64,000 nt of DNA from the NCBI RefSeq assembly GCF_024171815.1, contig NZ_JAMTCJ010000002.1, positions 62,001 through 126,000 on the forward strand, written 5' to 3'. The translations under genes were made by a program, and so were the position numbers. Source of the stretch: Williamsia maris. GTDB lineage: Bacteria > Actinomycetota > Actinomycetes > Mycobacteriales > Mycobacteriaceae. A model generated the notes under the pieces. That model saw nothing but the letters and a program-made list of their open reading frames with translations. It did not search any database and was not told where the DNA came from. This document shows, piece after piece, positions 1 to 9,079 of the stretch (its first letter is position 1; every line of letters starts with the position of its first letter).

Positions 1-2
1 TG

Positions 3-1238
3 GTGGCCACGTCGGTGGCGGTCCTCTCGGCCGCCCTGCTCCTGCTCCCCGGCCCGCAGGTGGTGGTCGAGATCGCACGTGAGTCGGCGGTCGATCAGGT
101 GACGATCATCGGTGTGGTGATCCTGCTGGGCGGCGGCCTTGCCGAGATCCTGCGTGCGAGTGGGGCCGCGACCAGGATCGTGTCGGCAGCCATCCGGGTG
201 GCCGGTACCTCGAACACGACGTCGGTGGCCGCCGGGATCATGCTGACGTGCCTGCTGCTGGTCGCCGCGTTGGGAACGCTCGCCGGGGCGCTCGCGGTTG
301 CCGTGCCGGTGTTGCTGCCGGTGGCCGCGCGCGCCGGGCTCACGAGGTCGGCCACCGCGTCGGCGATCTTCATCGGCGGCTGCGCGGGATTCGCGATCGC
401 ACCGTTCGCCGGCGGGAACATCGCGATCATGCAGGCCGCCGACACCGGGTATCTCGGGTATCTGCTCCACGGCGGCGGGCCCCTGGCCGTGCTGTCGATC
501 GTGGTCGGCATGATCGTCGTCCCGTGGATGCAGAGGCGGACCGTAGGCGGGGACGACCACTATTCGCCGGACGAGCTGGGGGCAATCGAGACCGACTCCC
601 CCGCCGTCGACGACCGGCGCGCCGGTCGGGCCGCGGTGGCGTTCGCCGTGACCCTTCTGGCCGTTCTCGTCGTCGCGACCATCACCACCGCAGGCATCGC
701 ACTGCCGCTGATCGCGTTACCGCTCCTCGCGGTCGTCACCGCTGCGGGTGCGGGGATGTCACCGAAGACGTTTGCGATCAACGCCTATCGCGGTGCGGCC
801 AAGCTGGCGTGGCTGTTCGTGCTGTTCTATCTGCTGGCCCTGCTGTTCAACGCCATCGCACGGTTGAACCCGTTCACCGTCGTCCTCGGGTCGTACGGAT
901 CCGAGATCAGGGGTCTGACGCCGTTCCTGTTCGCGATGACGGTCGCGCTCATCGGCTGGGTCGGTGTACCAGGTGCGTCGGCCGCGCAGGTGGTGCTGCT
1001 GGACAAGATCTTCGGTGAGCTCGCATCCATCGCGGGGATCGGCGCCGGGGTCTGGGTGGTGGTGTTGCTGTTCGCCTCCAAGGCCGACACCTACGGTCCG
1101 CTGCCGAACGTGAACATGCTGGGCGTGATGGGGCTGTGTCGCTCGGCGAACGTCCGCAACATCCTGATCACCGGGTGGTGCGTGTTGCTTCCCGCGGTCG
1201 CCATGTACACGCTGTTCATCTATCTCGGGACCCGGTGA
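3..1238 (+). CDS. GntP/CitM/DcuC-like membrane permease (5' end outside window)
   Basis: Integral membrane carrier, probably taking up a small organic acid by ion symport. The visible part is about 411 residues with ten or so hydrophobic segments, a hairpin-like stretch FAGGNIAIMQAADTG and a C-terminal repeat-like GVPGASAAQVV that fits the ion-transporter fold. The frame is already open at the first base, so the GTG at position 3 is probably internal and the true start upstream. The exact family (GntP, CitMHS or DcuC) cannot be settled by eye. A DinB-like gene follows on the same strand after 93 bases with no obvious terminator. Confidence 0.6.
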   Translation: MATSVAVLSAALLLLPGPQVVVEIARESAVDQVTIIGVVILLGGGLAEILRASGAATRIVSAAIRVAGTSNTTSVAAGIMLTCLLLVAALGTLAGALAVAVPVLLPVAARAGLTRSATASAIFIGGCAGFAIAPFAGGNIAIMQAADTGYLGYLLHGGGPLAVLSIVVGMIVVPWMQRRTVGGDDHYSPDELGAIETDSPAVDDRRAGRAAVAFAVTLLAVLVVATITTAGIALPLIALPLLAVVTAAGAGMSPKTFAINAYRGAAKLAWLFVLFYLLALLFNAIARLNPFTVVLGSYGSEIRGLTPFLFAMTVALIGWVGVPGASAAQVVLLDKIFGELASIAGIGAGVWVVVLLFASKADTYGPLPNVNMLGVMGLCRSANVRNILITGWCVLLPAVAMYTLFIYLGTR

Positions 1239-1331
1239 GATCGCTCCGAATCGGCCATCTTTCGTAAGTTCACCGCCAACTGTGCGCGGTGTCCGATCTC
1301 GGCCCGCCGAAGTGGTTCTCGGCTCGCTACG

Positions 1332-1883
1332 GTGACGTCCATGCCGATCGAACCGGAGACCAAGAGCTGGACCTGGGTGTTGGAGAAGCCCTGCGACGCA
1401 TGTGGGTTGGATGCCTCGCAGGTCGACTTCCGCGACATCCCCGACCTCATCATCGCGAACGCCGCGCAGTGGTCCGATGCGCTCGACCTCGGTGATCCCC
1501 GTCTGCGGCCGAACGACTCGACCTGGTCACCGCTGGAGTACGCCGCCCACGTTCGCGACGTCTTCCGCCGGTTCGCCACACGCATCGACCTGATGATCAC
1601 CGAGGACGATCCCGAGTTCGAGAACTGGGACCAGGACGCGACTGCGGTCACCGATCGCTACAACGAGCAGGATCCGGCCACCGTTCTGCGCGAGTTGGCC
1701 TCCGAAGGGGCGACATTGGCCGAGGTGTTCCGGTCGGTGCCCGACGATGCGCTCGGCCGGAGCGGGCGGCGAAGCGACGGGAGCACCTTCACCGTCGAGA
1801 CGCTCGGTCAATACTTCATCCACGATCCGGTGCACCACCTGTTCGACGTGACCGGGCAACGTTTCCCGTCGACCGTGCCCTAA
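1332..1883 (+). CDS. DinB-like protein (DinB_2 type)
   Basis: Predicted four-helix DinB-superfamily protein of 183 residues. Seen: an N-terminal segment with a CDAC pair, then the typical STWSPLEYAAHVRDVF helix carrying a candidate metal-binding His, and a C-terminal FIHDPVHHLFDV helix with further His residues. DinB-fold proteins are metal-dependent, and many actinobacterial members act as thiol (mycothiol) transferases; that substrate is an inference here. GTG at 1332 or ATG at 1341 could start translation. Its last codons and stop lie inside the first unit of a 22-bp repeat array, so the repeat encodes the C-terminus STVP. Confidence 0.7.
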   Translation: MTSMPIEPETKSWTWVLEKPCDACGLDASQVDFRDIPDLIIANAAQWSDALDLGDPRLRPNDSTWSPLEYAAHVRDVFRRFATRIDLMITEDDPEFENWDQDATAVTDRYNEQDPATVLRELASEGATLAEVFRSVPDDALGRSGRRSDGSTFTVETLGQYFIHDPVHHLFDVTGQRFPSTVP

Positions 1884-1958
1884 TCACCCGCCGACCGTGC
1901 CCTAATCACCCGCCAAGCGGGCCCTAATCACCCGCCAAGCGGGCCCTGACAACCCGCC
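1871..1958 (+). repeat. Tandem array, four 22-bp units
   Basis: Four head-to-tail 22-bp units at 1871, 1893, 1915 and 1937. Units 1 and 2 are identical, starting GACCGTGCC and ending ATCACCCGCC; units 3 and 4 start AAGCGGGCC. The array lies between the convergent 3' ends of the DinB-like and DUF559-like genes and overlaps the DinB stop codon. The same unit, inverted and with as little as one base changed, forms the array at 2906-3007. There are no spacers, so it is not CRISPR. Confidence 0.9.
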
Positions 1959-1967
1959 GAACGTGCC

Positions 1968-2846
1968 TCACCGACGTCGCCGCGCGCGTTGTTCGAGGAG
2001 CAGCTCGAGTCGGCCGATGAACTCGAACGGGTCGGTCGACAGTTCGACACTGTTCCGGTGTTCGGTGTGCCACCCCAGGCGGGCGGTCTCGCGATCCCGG
2101 CGAGCGTCGGCCGCCCGTTGGTCATCGCTGTAGTGGTAGTCGAAACCGTCGAACTCGAAGGCGATCTTCTCCTCCCGATACGCATGGTCGAGTTTCGCAA
2201 CGGTTCGCCCGGTCTCGTCGTAGACCTTCACCTGCGTCTCGGGACGCGGTAGGCCCTGCGCCAGAACGAGATGTCGCATGTAGCTCTCACCCGACGACTC
2301 CGCGTTGGGATCGATCCACGGGATCAGTCCCCTGAGCTGGCGTATCCCGCGAACAGCGGGATGGTCGACGACGTATCGCCACAGCACGCCGAGGTCTAGG
2401 TCGGTGGAACGGGTCAGATCATCGAGGTGCGCGAGTCCCAGCCATGCTGGTCCACGGCGGCCCAGATCGTATGCGGTTCGGATGACCGACGTCACCGGCA
2501 TGCCATCGACGATGACGACGTCGCGCGGATCCAGGTCGGTTCGCACGATCCGGACTTGAGTGCGAGTCCGCCCCTGGCCGGTTGGGGCGCGAACCAGCTC
2601 AACGTTGTCGCCGTGGTCGAAGAACGTGGCCCCGTGCAGAACCGCTGCGCTGACGCCGCCCACCACCGACTCCGGACCCGCCCTCAACCACGCTGCACGG
2701 ATGGTCTCGACCGGCCCGAGCGTCAACCCGGGGCTGGCGTAGACCGCGCGGTGCACCCGCCGATAGTGATGTGGCACCTCGCGAGGTGTGATCGATGCGG
2801 GCAGTCCGATGTCTCGCACTCGGAAGGGCTGGTCGTCGATGCTCAT
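1968..2846 (-). CDS. DUF559/PD-(D/E)XK nuclease-like protein with AbiEi-like N-terminus
   Basis: Protein of 292 residues. The N-terminal half (YRRVHRAVYASPG, then a segment around DVVIVDGMPVTSVIRTAYDL) resembles the winged-helix 'transcriptional regulator/AbiEi-like' module common in actinobacteria. The C-terminal half (AKLDHAYREEKIAFEFDGFDYH, then RRDRETARLGWHTEH) matches the Vsr/DUF559 PD-(D/E)XK core, with candidate catalytic D, E and D residues. Such proteins are abundant in actinobacterial accessory DNA; a nuclease or toxin role is suspected, not shown. ATG at 2846 is preferred to a TTG six codons upstream. It is bracketed by inverted 22-bp repeat arrays. Confidence 0.7.
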   Translation of the reverse strand: MSIDDQPFRVRDIGLPASITPREVPHHYRRVHRAVYASPGLTLGPVETIRAAWLRAGPESVVGGVSAAVLHGATFFDHGDNVELVRAPTGQGRTRTQVRIVRTDLDPRDVVIVDGMPVTSVIRTAYDLGRRGPAWLGLAHLDDLTRSTDLDLGVLWRYVVDHPAVRGIRQLRGLIPWIDPNAESSGESYMRHLVLAQGLPRPETQVKVYDETGRTVAKLDHAYREEKIAFEFDGFDYHYSDDQRAADARRDRETARLGWHTEHRNSVELSTDPFEFIGRLELLLEQRARRRR

Positions 2847-2905
2847 GCGGTGTTCGACGCGCAATCGTCAGCAACGGTTCAACGCGGACACGAATTCGTC
2901 GAATC

Positions 2906-3007
2906 GGCACGGTCGGCGGGTTGTTACGGCACGGTCGACGGGTTGTTACGGCACGGTCGGCGGGTTGCTAGGGCACGGTCGGCGGGTGATTACGGCACGG
3001 TCGGCGG
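2906..3007 (-). repeat. Tandem array, four 22-bp units plus a partial fifth, inverted copy of the array at 1871
   Basis: Units begin at 2906, 2928, 2950 and 2972, with a 14-base partial unit at 2994-3007 that abuts the stop codon of the ABC permease gene. On the + strand each unit starts GGCACGGTCG and ends in TTAC or a variant. The reverse complement of the 2972 unit differs from the 1871 unit by a single base, so the two arrays are inverted copies flanking the DUF559-like gene. Confidence 0.9.
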
Positions 3008-3008
3008 A

Positions 3009-3971
3009 TCAGCTCACGACATCCTTGCGACCGAACCACCACCACGCGAAGCCGAACAGCACCGACGAGTAGATCAGCGAGATACCGGCGCCGCGCGCCA
3101 TGTCCTCCCAGATCACGTTCGGCCCCAACGCATCCAGCCACGCGAACTGATAGTGCGTCGGCAGGTACTGGCGATAGGGGTCGAGCGCGGAGATCGCGTC
3201 GAGGATGTTCGACAGGATGACCAGCATCGTGGCGCCACCGACCGCGCCGAGCGGGGCGTCGGTGACCACACTCAGCAGGAACGCGAATCCGGCGATCACC
3301 AACGACTGGATCAGCGTGTACCCGACGACGATCGCCAGGCGCTGCAACGTTTCCCCGTTGGTGAACTCGCCACCCAACGGCGACTGCGCCGGCCCCCACC
3401 CGAAGAACAGTCCGCCCACCACATAGGCCCACAGCGGCAGCAGGATCAACGCGATCGCGCTCGACGCCAGCCCGATGAACAGCTTCTGCCGCAACAGATG
3501 CGAGCGTCGGACGGGGATCACCAGCAGGTAGCGCAACGACGCCCAGCCCGCGTCGCTGGCGACGGTGTCGCCGCAGAAGAGCGCGATGAGAACGGTGAGC
3601 AGGAACGACCCGGCCGCGAACTCGGTGAACAGCGCGAAGTTCGCGCCGCCCGCGGTCGCCAGACCGTAGAGCGCCGAGTTCTGCCGACCACCGCCATCGG
3701 AACCCGCGGTCGACGGATCGTCGGAACTCAGCGAGAACGCGATCGCGATGATCGGCGGCAGCACCAGCAGGAGCAGCGCCGCGACCTGGGTACGGCGACG
3801 ACGCAACTGCCGCACCGCCTCGACCCGCAGGCTCAGGGTCCGTCCCGGCCGGAAGGTCGACGGCTGGACCGGGCCGATGCCGTCGAGCCGGTCGTGCACG
3901 CCCTTGCGGGTGGCGGCCGCCCGGCCGCCGGCATCGACGCCGCCCACATCACCACCGATGTTGTCGGTCAT
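3009..3971 (-). CDS. ABC-2-type transporter permease
   Basis: Membrane protein of 320 residues, probably the permease partner of the ABC ATPase domain in the adjacent fusion protein. Seen: a cytosolic N-terminus of about 60 residues, then six hydrophobic segments (first VAALLLLVLPPIIAIAF, last near LIYSSVLFGFAWWWFG), and the basic loop PVRRSHLLRQK typical of ABC-2 permeases. Its ATG overlaps the stop of the upstream gene by 4 bases, so the two are translationally coupled. Substrate unknown. Confidence 0.85.
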   Translation of the reverse strand: MTDNIGGDVGGVDAGGRAAATRKGVHDRLDGIGPVQPSTFRPGRTLSLRVEAVRQLRRRRTQVAALLLLVLPPIIAIAFSLSSDDPSTAGSDGGGRQNSALYGLATAGGANFALFTEFAAGSFLLTVLIALFCGDTVASDAGWASLRYLLVIPVRRSHLLRQKLFIGLASSAIALILLPLWAYVVGGLFFGWGPAQSPLGGEFTNGETLQRLAIVVGYTLIQSLVIAGFAFLLSVVTDAPLGAVGGATMLVILSNILDAISALDPYRQYLPTHYQFAWLDALGPNVIWEDMARGAGISLIYSSVLFGFAWWWFGRKDVVS

Positions 3972-6559
3972 CGGGACTCATCTCCGATCAGGTCGAGGAA
4001 TGCCTCTTCGAGATGCCGCCGGGATTCCACGACCTCGGCGCGCACACCCGCCGCCTCGAGCACCCGCTGCGCGGCGGCGACATCGTCGACGGCGAGAGTC
4101 GACGTGGCCGCGCCGGCAAGTTCGTCCACCGATCCGGCCGTGATCAGCCGGCCCTTGTGCATCACGACGACGTGGCTGCATGTCTGCTCCACCTCCGACA
4201 GCAGGTGGCTGGAGACGACGACGGTGCGCCCGGTGGCCGCGTATCGCCGCATCACCTCACGCATCTCGGCGATCTGCGGCGGGTCGAGACCGTTGGTGGG
4301 TTCGTCGAGGATGAGCAGCTCCGGCAGCCCGAGCATCGCCTGGGCGATGGCCAGCCGCTGTCGCATGCCCTGGCTGTACTTGCGGACCTTGCGGTCCACC
4401 GACGCCCCGAGCCCGGCGATCTCCAGCGCGGTCTCGAAGTCGGCCTCCTCGGCCGATCGGCCGGTGGCTGCCCAGTAGAGGTCGAGGTTCTGTCGACCCG
4501 ACAGATGCGGAAGCAGACCCGGCCCTTCGATGAACGCACCGACACGAGCCAGCACCGACGATCCGGCTCGGACCTCCTCGCCGAACAACCGGATGTGCCC
4601 GGATGTCGGCGAGATGAGGCCGACCATCATGCGAAGCACCGTGGTCTTGCCGGCGCCGTTGGGGCCCAACAGGCCGACGACCTGACCGGCCTCCACGCGG
4701 AACGACACGTCGTCGACCGCGCGATACGAGTCGCCGTACTCCTTGCTCAGCGACTCGACCACGATCGGCGAGACGCCCTTACCGACCGTCGCCGCATCAC
4801 CCGGAGCCCGGCGACGCCACGTCGCGACGCTGATGCCCGCGATCAGGACCAGCAGCGCGATGACGCCGGCGACGGGCCAGCCCCACGGGAACGGCGTCGA
4901 CTCGGCCCGCCCGGTGAGGGTGGTCAGTGTCAGCGTCGGCGACTCCAGGGCCACCGAGTACGTCCGGGCATCAACCGGGAGCCGGTAGCCGAGGTCGGTG
5001 GTCGAGACCGCAACGGCCAGGCGGTGTCCGGACGCCACCGACCGGACGACGGTGGGCAATGGGACGGTCACCGAGGTGGGTTGTCCCGGCGTGAGACCGG
5101 TCAGCCGGATCGGGGTCACCAGACCGGACGGCTGGGTGCGCTGCCCGTCCGACGCGACGTCGACCAGCGACACGAACACCGTTGCGTCCGTGGTGGTTCG
5201 CGGGGTGATCCGCAACCGGACCGACGAGGAACCGCCGACCAGCGTATCGGCGTCGAGCGGGCTCGACACGAAACCGGCGACCTGACCCGGGATCGCCGAC
5301 AGCGCGCCGGCACCGGTGGCCGCAGCGGCGGCGCTGAGCAGACTTCCAATGCCGGGAACGGCGGTGATGGCCGACGGGGTCCCACCGGCCGGGGCGTTGA
5401 CGGTCTGTTCGGGACCCTGCAGGGTGACGTCGCGCGAGCGCTGCGCCTCGGCCAGGGTCGACGCCGTCAACTGCCGCGCCGACGAGCGTCCGGTGTCGGT
5501 CGACAACGCGCCGTCCGGGACGTCGGCGGCGAATCCCGAATCTGGAGTCTTCCTGTCCTGCAACGCTGTCGCGAACCACGACTCGACAGACGGGGTGATG
5601 TCGCCGCCCGGCTGATCGTGCCCGCCGGTGCGCCACTGCATACGGACCGGGGTGCCTGCGGCGCGGATGCCCGCAGCATTGCGGACGGCCTGGTCGATCG
5701 GGAACAGCGAATCCTGCTGTCCCTGGATGAGCAGCGTCGGGGCGGTGATGCGACCGAGGATTGACGATGGGCTCGACGCGCGCATCAGCGCCTGCAGGTT
5801 CGCGTCGGGCGCTCCTGCGGCTGCTGAGGCCTGGTAAGCCGCGCAGACGTCGGGCGCGAACTTTCCACACCCGTCCGATGTCGCCATGCGCGCAGCCTGG
5901 GAGAAGAGCTGACCCGCCCACTGCTGTTTGAACACTCCGGTGGCGCCCGGTGCGTCGGTGCCGACGGGGAACAGGGCCTGCGACAGGTCGTTCCAGGTGA
6001 TGTCGGCGGCCACGGCGTCGACGCGACGGTCGTATCCGGCGGTCAGCAGCGCCAGCGCGCCGCCGTAGGACGAGCCCGCGACGCCGACACGGGGATCACC
6101 CGGTGCGTCGCGCTCGACCTGCGGCATCGTGGCCAGGAGGTCGATGATGCGACGGGCATCGCCGACCTCGTAGTCGGGGTTGTCGAGGTGGATGAGCCCG
6201 CCGGAGGCCCCGAATCCGCGCGCCGAGTATGTGATCACGACGTAGCCCCGGCCGGCGAGGGTGCGTGCCTGCGCGGCCAGGTCGGCCTTCGATCCGCCGA
6301 ACCCGTGCGCGAGCACGACGGCCGGCGCGGGCTGGGTGCGCGGCAGGAACACCGACGCGTCGAGACTCACCGGTTGCCCGGCCTCGGGTACGCCCGACAC
6401 CGTCATGGATCGTTCGGTGACCGGGTCGTCGTCACCGCCGGTGGTGGCGACCACGGCGATCACCGCGGCCAGCACGACGACGACGGCTGCGGCGACGAGC
6501 ACCCAGAACCGTCGGCCACCGCGTGGCCTGAGACTGATGCCGATGTCGATCTCCCTCAC
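3968..6559 (-). CDS. Alpha/beta hydrolase fused to an ABC transporter ATPase
   Basis: Single 863-residue protein. Order: a transmembrane anchor (about 18-40); an alpha/beta hydrolase of the CocE/X-Pro dipeptidyl-peptidase type with HGFGGS (85-90) and the nucleophile elbow GSSYGG (Ser about 164); a beta-rich X-Pro-peptidase-like C-terminal domain; a second membrane segment (about 556-577); then a full ABC ATPase with Walker A GPNGAGKTT (about 631), signature YSQGMRQ (about 726) and Walker B LLILDEP. This topology places the hydrolase outside and the ATPase inside the cell, with the permease encoded next. I infer a processing-coupled exporter or an extracellular-signal-linked pump; substrate unknown. 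Start is GTG. Confidence 0.85.
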   Translation of the reverse strand: MREIDIGISLRPRGGRRFWVLVAAAVVVVLAAVIAVVATTGGDDDPVTERSMTVSGVPEAGQPVSLDASVFLPRTQPAPAVVLAHGFGGSKADLAAQARTLAGRGYVVITYSARGFGASGGLIHLDNPDYEVGDARRIIDLLATMPQVERDAPGDPRVGVAGSSYGGALALLTAGYDRRVDAVAADITWNDLSQALFPVGTDAPGATGVFKQQWAGQLFSQAARMATSDGCGKFAPDVCAAYQASAAAGAPDANLQALMRASSPSSILGRITAPTLLIQGQQDSLFPIDQAVRNAAGIRAAGTPVRMQWRTGGHDQPGGDITPSVESWFATALQDRKTPDSGFAADVPDGALSTDTGRSSARQLTASTLAEAQRSRDVTLQGPEQTVNAPAGGTPSAITAVPGIGSLLSAAAAATGAGALSAIPGQVAGFVSSPLDADTLVGGSSSVRLRITPRTTTDATVFVSLVDVASDGQRTQPSGLVTPIRLTGLTPGQPTSVTVPLPTVVRSVASGHRLAVAVSTTDLGYRLPVDARTYSVALESPTLTLTTLTGRAESTPFPWGWPVAGVIALLVLIAGISVATWRRRAPGDAATVGKGVSPIVVESLSKEYGDSYRAVDDVSFRVEAGQVVGLLGPNGAGKTTVLRMMVGLISPTSGHIRLFGEEVRAGSSVLARVGAFIEGPGLLPHLSGRQNLDLYWAATGRSAEEADFETALEIAGLGASVDRKVRKYSQGMRQRLAIAQAMLGLPELLILDEPTNGLDPPQIAEMREVMRRYAATGRTVVVSSHLLSEVEQTCSHVVVMHKGRLITAGSVDELAGAATSTLAVDDVAAAQRVLEAAGVRAEVVESRRHLEEAFLDLIGDESR

Positions 6560-6643
6560 CGCGCCGCACGACCCGGACGGATCGACTCACTCGATCATGC
6601 CTGGAAACGGGGAGTGGTGTCGGCACGGTCGACGACAGGGACG

Positions 6644-6994
6644 TCAGACGTAATCGGTCGACCAGGCGCCAATCGCGGTGCCGATGATGACCGTCTCTTC
6701 GTCGGCCCCATCGAAATGGACGGCGCCGGCCGGCACATGGAGGAACGACCCCGCGGGATGTCGAACCGCAGCGCCAGGTTTCATGATTGGGCCGTAGCCG
6801 AGCAAAAGCGTTCCGGATGCCACGGTGAGATGTGACGCCGTGGGGTGAGAATGCGGCGCGTCCCATACGTTCGGTGGGATGTAGAACGCGTAGGTGAAAA
6901 TATTGCCGGCTTCGCGAACGCCGACCAGCGTCGCCGACCGTGTTCCGTCCGGGTGTTCGTGTTCCCACGCGATCGCGTCGGGCGTGATGGACAT
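6644..6994 (-). CDS. Small cupin-domain protein
   Basis: Single-domain cupin of 116 residues. The two conserved motifs are recognisable: VWDAPHSHPTASHLTVASG (His-rich motif 1) and a weaker motif 2 around HVPAGAVHFDGADE. The metal ligands look partly retained. Enzymatic role unknown. ATG at 6994 has a purine-rich GAGAAAAG upstream; a GTG seven codons earlier is possible. It is flanked by the hydrolase-ABC fusion downstream and an epoxide-hydrolase-like gene upstream, all on the same strand, with gaps of 84-85 bases. Confidence 0.75.
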   Translation of the reverse strand: MSITPDAIAWEHEHPDGTRSATLVGVREAGNIFTYAFYIPPNVWDAPHSHPTASHLTVASGTLLLGYGPIMKPGAAVRHPAGSFLHVPAGAVHFDGADEETVIIGTAIGAWSTDYV

Positions 6995-7079
6995 CGCTTT
7001 TCTCAGAGACTGCACGGGACGAACCTAAGGAGAAGACCAATCGGCTTCTCGCGGGTTTCGGTCGTCACACTCAGCGGGT

Positions 7080-7928
7080 TCAGGCCGACAGTGCTCGCGC
7101 GATGATCGCGTCGGCCGCCGCGGGCGCGGCCTGGGTGGGGATCCAGTGGTTGACGCCCTCGAGCACGACCAGCTCGTACGGGGCGCGGACGTACGCCGCC
7201 ACGGCCAGTACCCCGGCCTGATCGATGAATCCGTCGCCGTCGCTCCAGACCATCGTCGTGGCCACCGACACCTTCCGTCCGAAACGGGAGCGGTCGGTGA
7301 ACGGCAGGGCGCGGTACCAGGCCAGCCCACCGGGAAGCGCTCCGTGATCGACGATCTCGGTACGGAACCGGGCCACGTCGTCGGGGGCCATGCCTGCTTT
7401 GCGCAGGGATTTGTCCATCGGCCCGTTCCGGCGCCTGCCCATGGCCTCGGCCAGCTTCGGGATCTGGAACATCAACATGTACCAGGACTTGAGGCCCTGT
7501 TTGGATCGGGTCATCGCCCCGATGAAGGCGGTCGGATGCGGCACCGAGAAAGCCGTCAGCGTCCGCACCAGGTCGGGTCGGTCGATGGCGATCGCCCACG
7601 CGACCGTCGCACCCCAGTCGTGGCCGACCACGTGCGCGCGACCACCGGCGAGTTCGATCAGCGCGGCCACGTCGTCACTGAGTTCTCCCAGCGCGTAGTC
7701 GCGACGACGCGGCGGACGAGCACCCGGGGAGTAGCCGCGCTGGTCCGGTGCCAGGGTCCGGAAGCCGCGCGCATGCAGCAGCGGCGTGACCGCGTCCCAA
7801 CACGTCGCACGCTCAGGGAAGCCGTGCAGCAGGACCACGACCTCGCCGTCGACCGGCCCGGCGTCGAGAACGTCGAACTCGTATCCGTCGCGGGTGTAGG
7901 ACTCGATGCGGTGCGTCGGCGTGCTCAC
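7080..7928 (-). CDS. Alpha/beta hydrolase, epoxide-hydrolase-like
   Basis: 282-residue alpha/beta hydrolase. HGFPE (35-39) gives the oxyanion hole, and GHDWGA (102-107) carries an Asp nucleophile at 104 rather than Ser, the pattern of epoxide hydrolases and dehalogenases; NHWIP near the end supplies the catalytic His. The cap region holds several Tyr and Trp residues. The gene starts inside the stop of the upstream zinc alcohol dehydrogenase (4-base overlap), so the two form one operon and may act on successive intermediates of the same catabolic pathway. Confidence 0.8.
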   Translation of the reverse strand: MSTPTHRIESYTRDGYEFDVLDAGPVDGEVVVLLHGFPERATCWDAVTPLLHARGFRTLAPDQRGYSPGARPPRRRDYALGELSDDVAALIELAGGRAHVVGHDWGATVAWAIAIDRPDLVRTLTAFSVPHPTAFIGAMTRSKQGLKSWYMLMFQIPKLAEAMGRRRNGPMDKSLRKAGMAPDDVARFRTEIVDHGALPGGLAWYRALPFTDRSRFGRKVSVATTMVWSDGDGFIDQAGVLAVAAYVRAPYELVVLEGVNHWIPTQAAPAAADAIIARALSA

Positions 7929-9079
7929 AGGACGGCCTCACTGGTCGGATCGATCAGAACCTTGGCGTGTTTCTCGGCGCCGGCGAGGACATCGAACGCC
8001 GCGGGGACGCCGTCGAGTCCCACGGTTCCGGTGTGCAACGGCGATGCGTCCACCTTGCCGTCTGCGAGCAGGTGCAGGGTGTCGTGGAACTCGATCGGGG
8101 TGTAGCCGAACACGAATCGCAGGTCGATCTCCTTGCCGATGGCCATGGCCGGGCGGATCTGGTCGGTGCCCATGCAGACCCCCACCACCACGACCCGCGA
8201 CGCGATCGGTGCCGCGCTGATCACGCCGTCGATCATCCCGGGAACCCCTACGCACTCGAAGATCACCGGACGTTTCGGGTCCGCGGCGCCGAGCTTGTCG
8301 ACGGCCCGGTACAGGTGCGCCCACCCGGGGACCCTGCGCAGCTTCTCCATGGACCCGACTCCGAGTTCGTAGAGCGTCGGCAGTTCGGTGATCATGCCCT
8401 TCGTCGTGGCGGCCGAGTAGGGCGAGTCCACGGCGGGATCGACGACGACATCGGCCCCGCATCGCGTGGCGAGTTCGCGACGTCCGGCGGAGAAGTCACT
8501 GGCGACGATGGTGTTCACCCCCTTGGCCTTGAGCAGGCAGATCACCGCCAGACCGACCGGACCGCACCCGACGACGACAGCCACGTCCTTCTTCGAGATC
8601 TCGCTGCGACGGACCGCGTGCAGCGCGACGGTCATCGGCTCGGTGAGCGCGGCGATGTCCGGCGACAACCCGTTGGGGACAGCGAAGCTCATCGACGCCT
8701 CGGCCACGGTGCGCTCGGCGTAGCCGCCCGGCGCCAACGGCGACAACCCGGTCATGTGCACCGCGCCCGCGGTGCGCAACAGCGGGAACGACACCACGAG
8801 ATCACCGGTTCGGAAACGCTTTCCGACACCCTTGCCCGTCTCGAGCACCTCACCGCAGAACTCGTGACCGAAGACGACCGAGGTGTCGTGGCGCATGAAG
8901 TCGGTGTAGCCGCCCTCGCGCATGACGTCCTCGAGCTCGTCGGAATGGTCCTTGGCGTGCAGATCGGATCCGCAGATGCCGCAGCGCGTCACCGAGAGCA
9001 ACAACTGCCCCGCCTCGGGCCGCGGCTCGGCGATCTCCGACACCGTCAACGTCCCGCGCAAACTACTGACCGCTCTCAT
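7925..9079 (-). CDS. Zinc-dependent alcohol dehydrogenase (MDR family)
   Basis: 384-residue medium-chain dehydrogenase. Seen: the catalytic-zinc ligand region TRCGICGSDLHAKD near residue 40, GHEFCGEV, and the nucleotide-binding Rossmann glycine motif VVVGCGPVGLAVI, followed by ASDFSAGRRELA. It oxidises an alcohol to a carbonyl with NAD(P), substrate unknown. The ATG at 9079 is chosen because upstream codons of the long open frame belong to the divergent GntR gene's antisense. Divergent from that regulator across about 90 bases and coupled to the hydrolase gene downstream. Confidence 0.85.
   Translation of the reverse strand: MRAVSSLRGTLTVSEIAEPRPEAGQLLLSVTRCGICGSDLHAKDHSDELEDVMREGGYTDFMRHDTSVVFGHEFCGEVLETGKGVGKRFRTGDLVVSFPLLRTAGAVHMTGLSPLAPGGYAERTVAEASMSFAVPNGLSPDIAALTEPMTVALHAVRRSEISKKDVAVVVGCGPVGLAVICLLKAKGVNTIVASDFSAGRRELATRCGADVVVDPAVDSPYSAATTKGMITELPTLYELGVGSMEKLRRVPGWAHLYRAVDKLGAADPKRPVIFECVGVPGMIDGVISAAPIASRVVVVGVCMGTDQIRPAMAIGKEIDLRFVFGYTPIEFHDTLHLLADGKVDASPLHTGTVGLDGVPAAFDVLAGAEKHAKVLIDPTSEAVL

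Noticed and set aside
1871-3007. CRISPR-like repeats
   Set aside because: Units are strictly head-to-tail with no spacers and no cas genes are present.
2427-4478. Long open frame on the + strand (also 4013-5764 and 13330-14919)
   Set aside because: Arg/Gln/Asp-rich translations typical of antisense frames in high-GC DNA, opposite well-supported genes.
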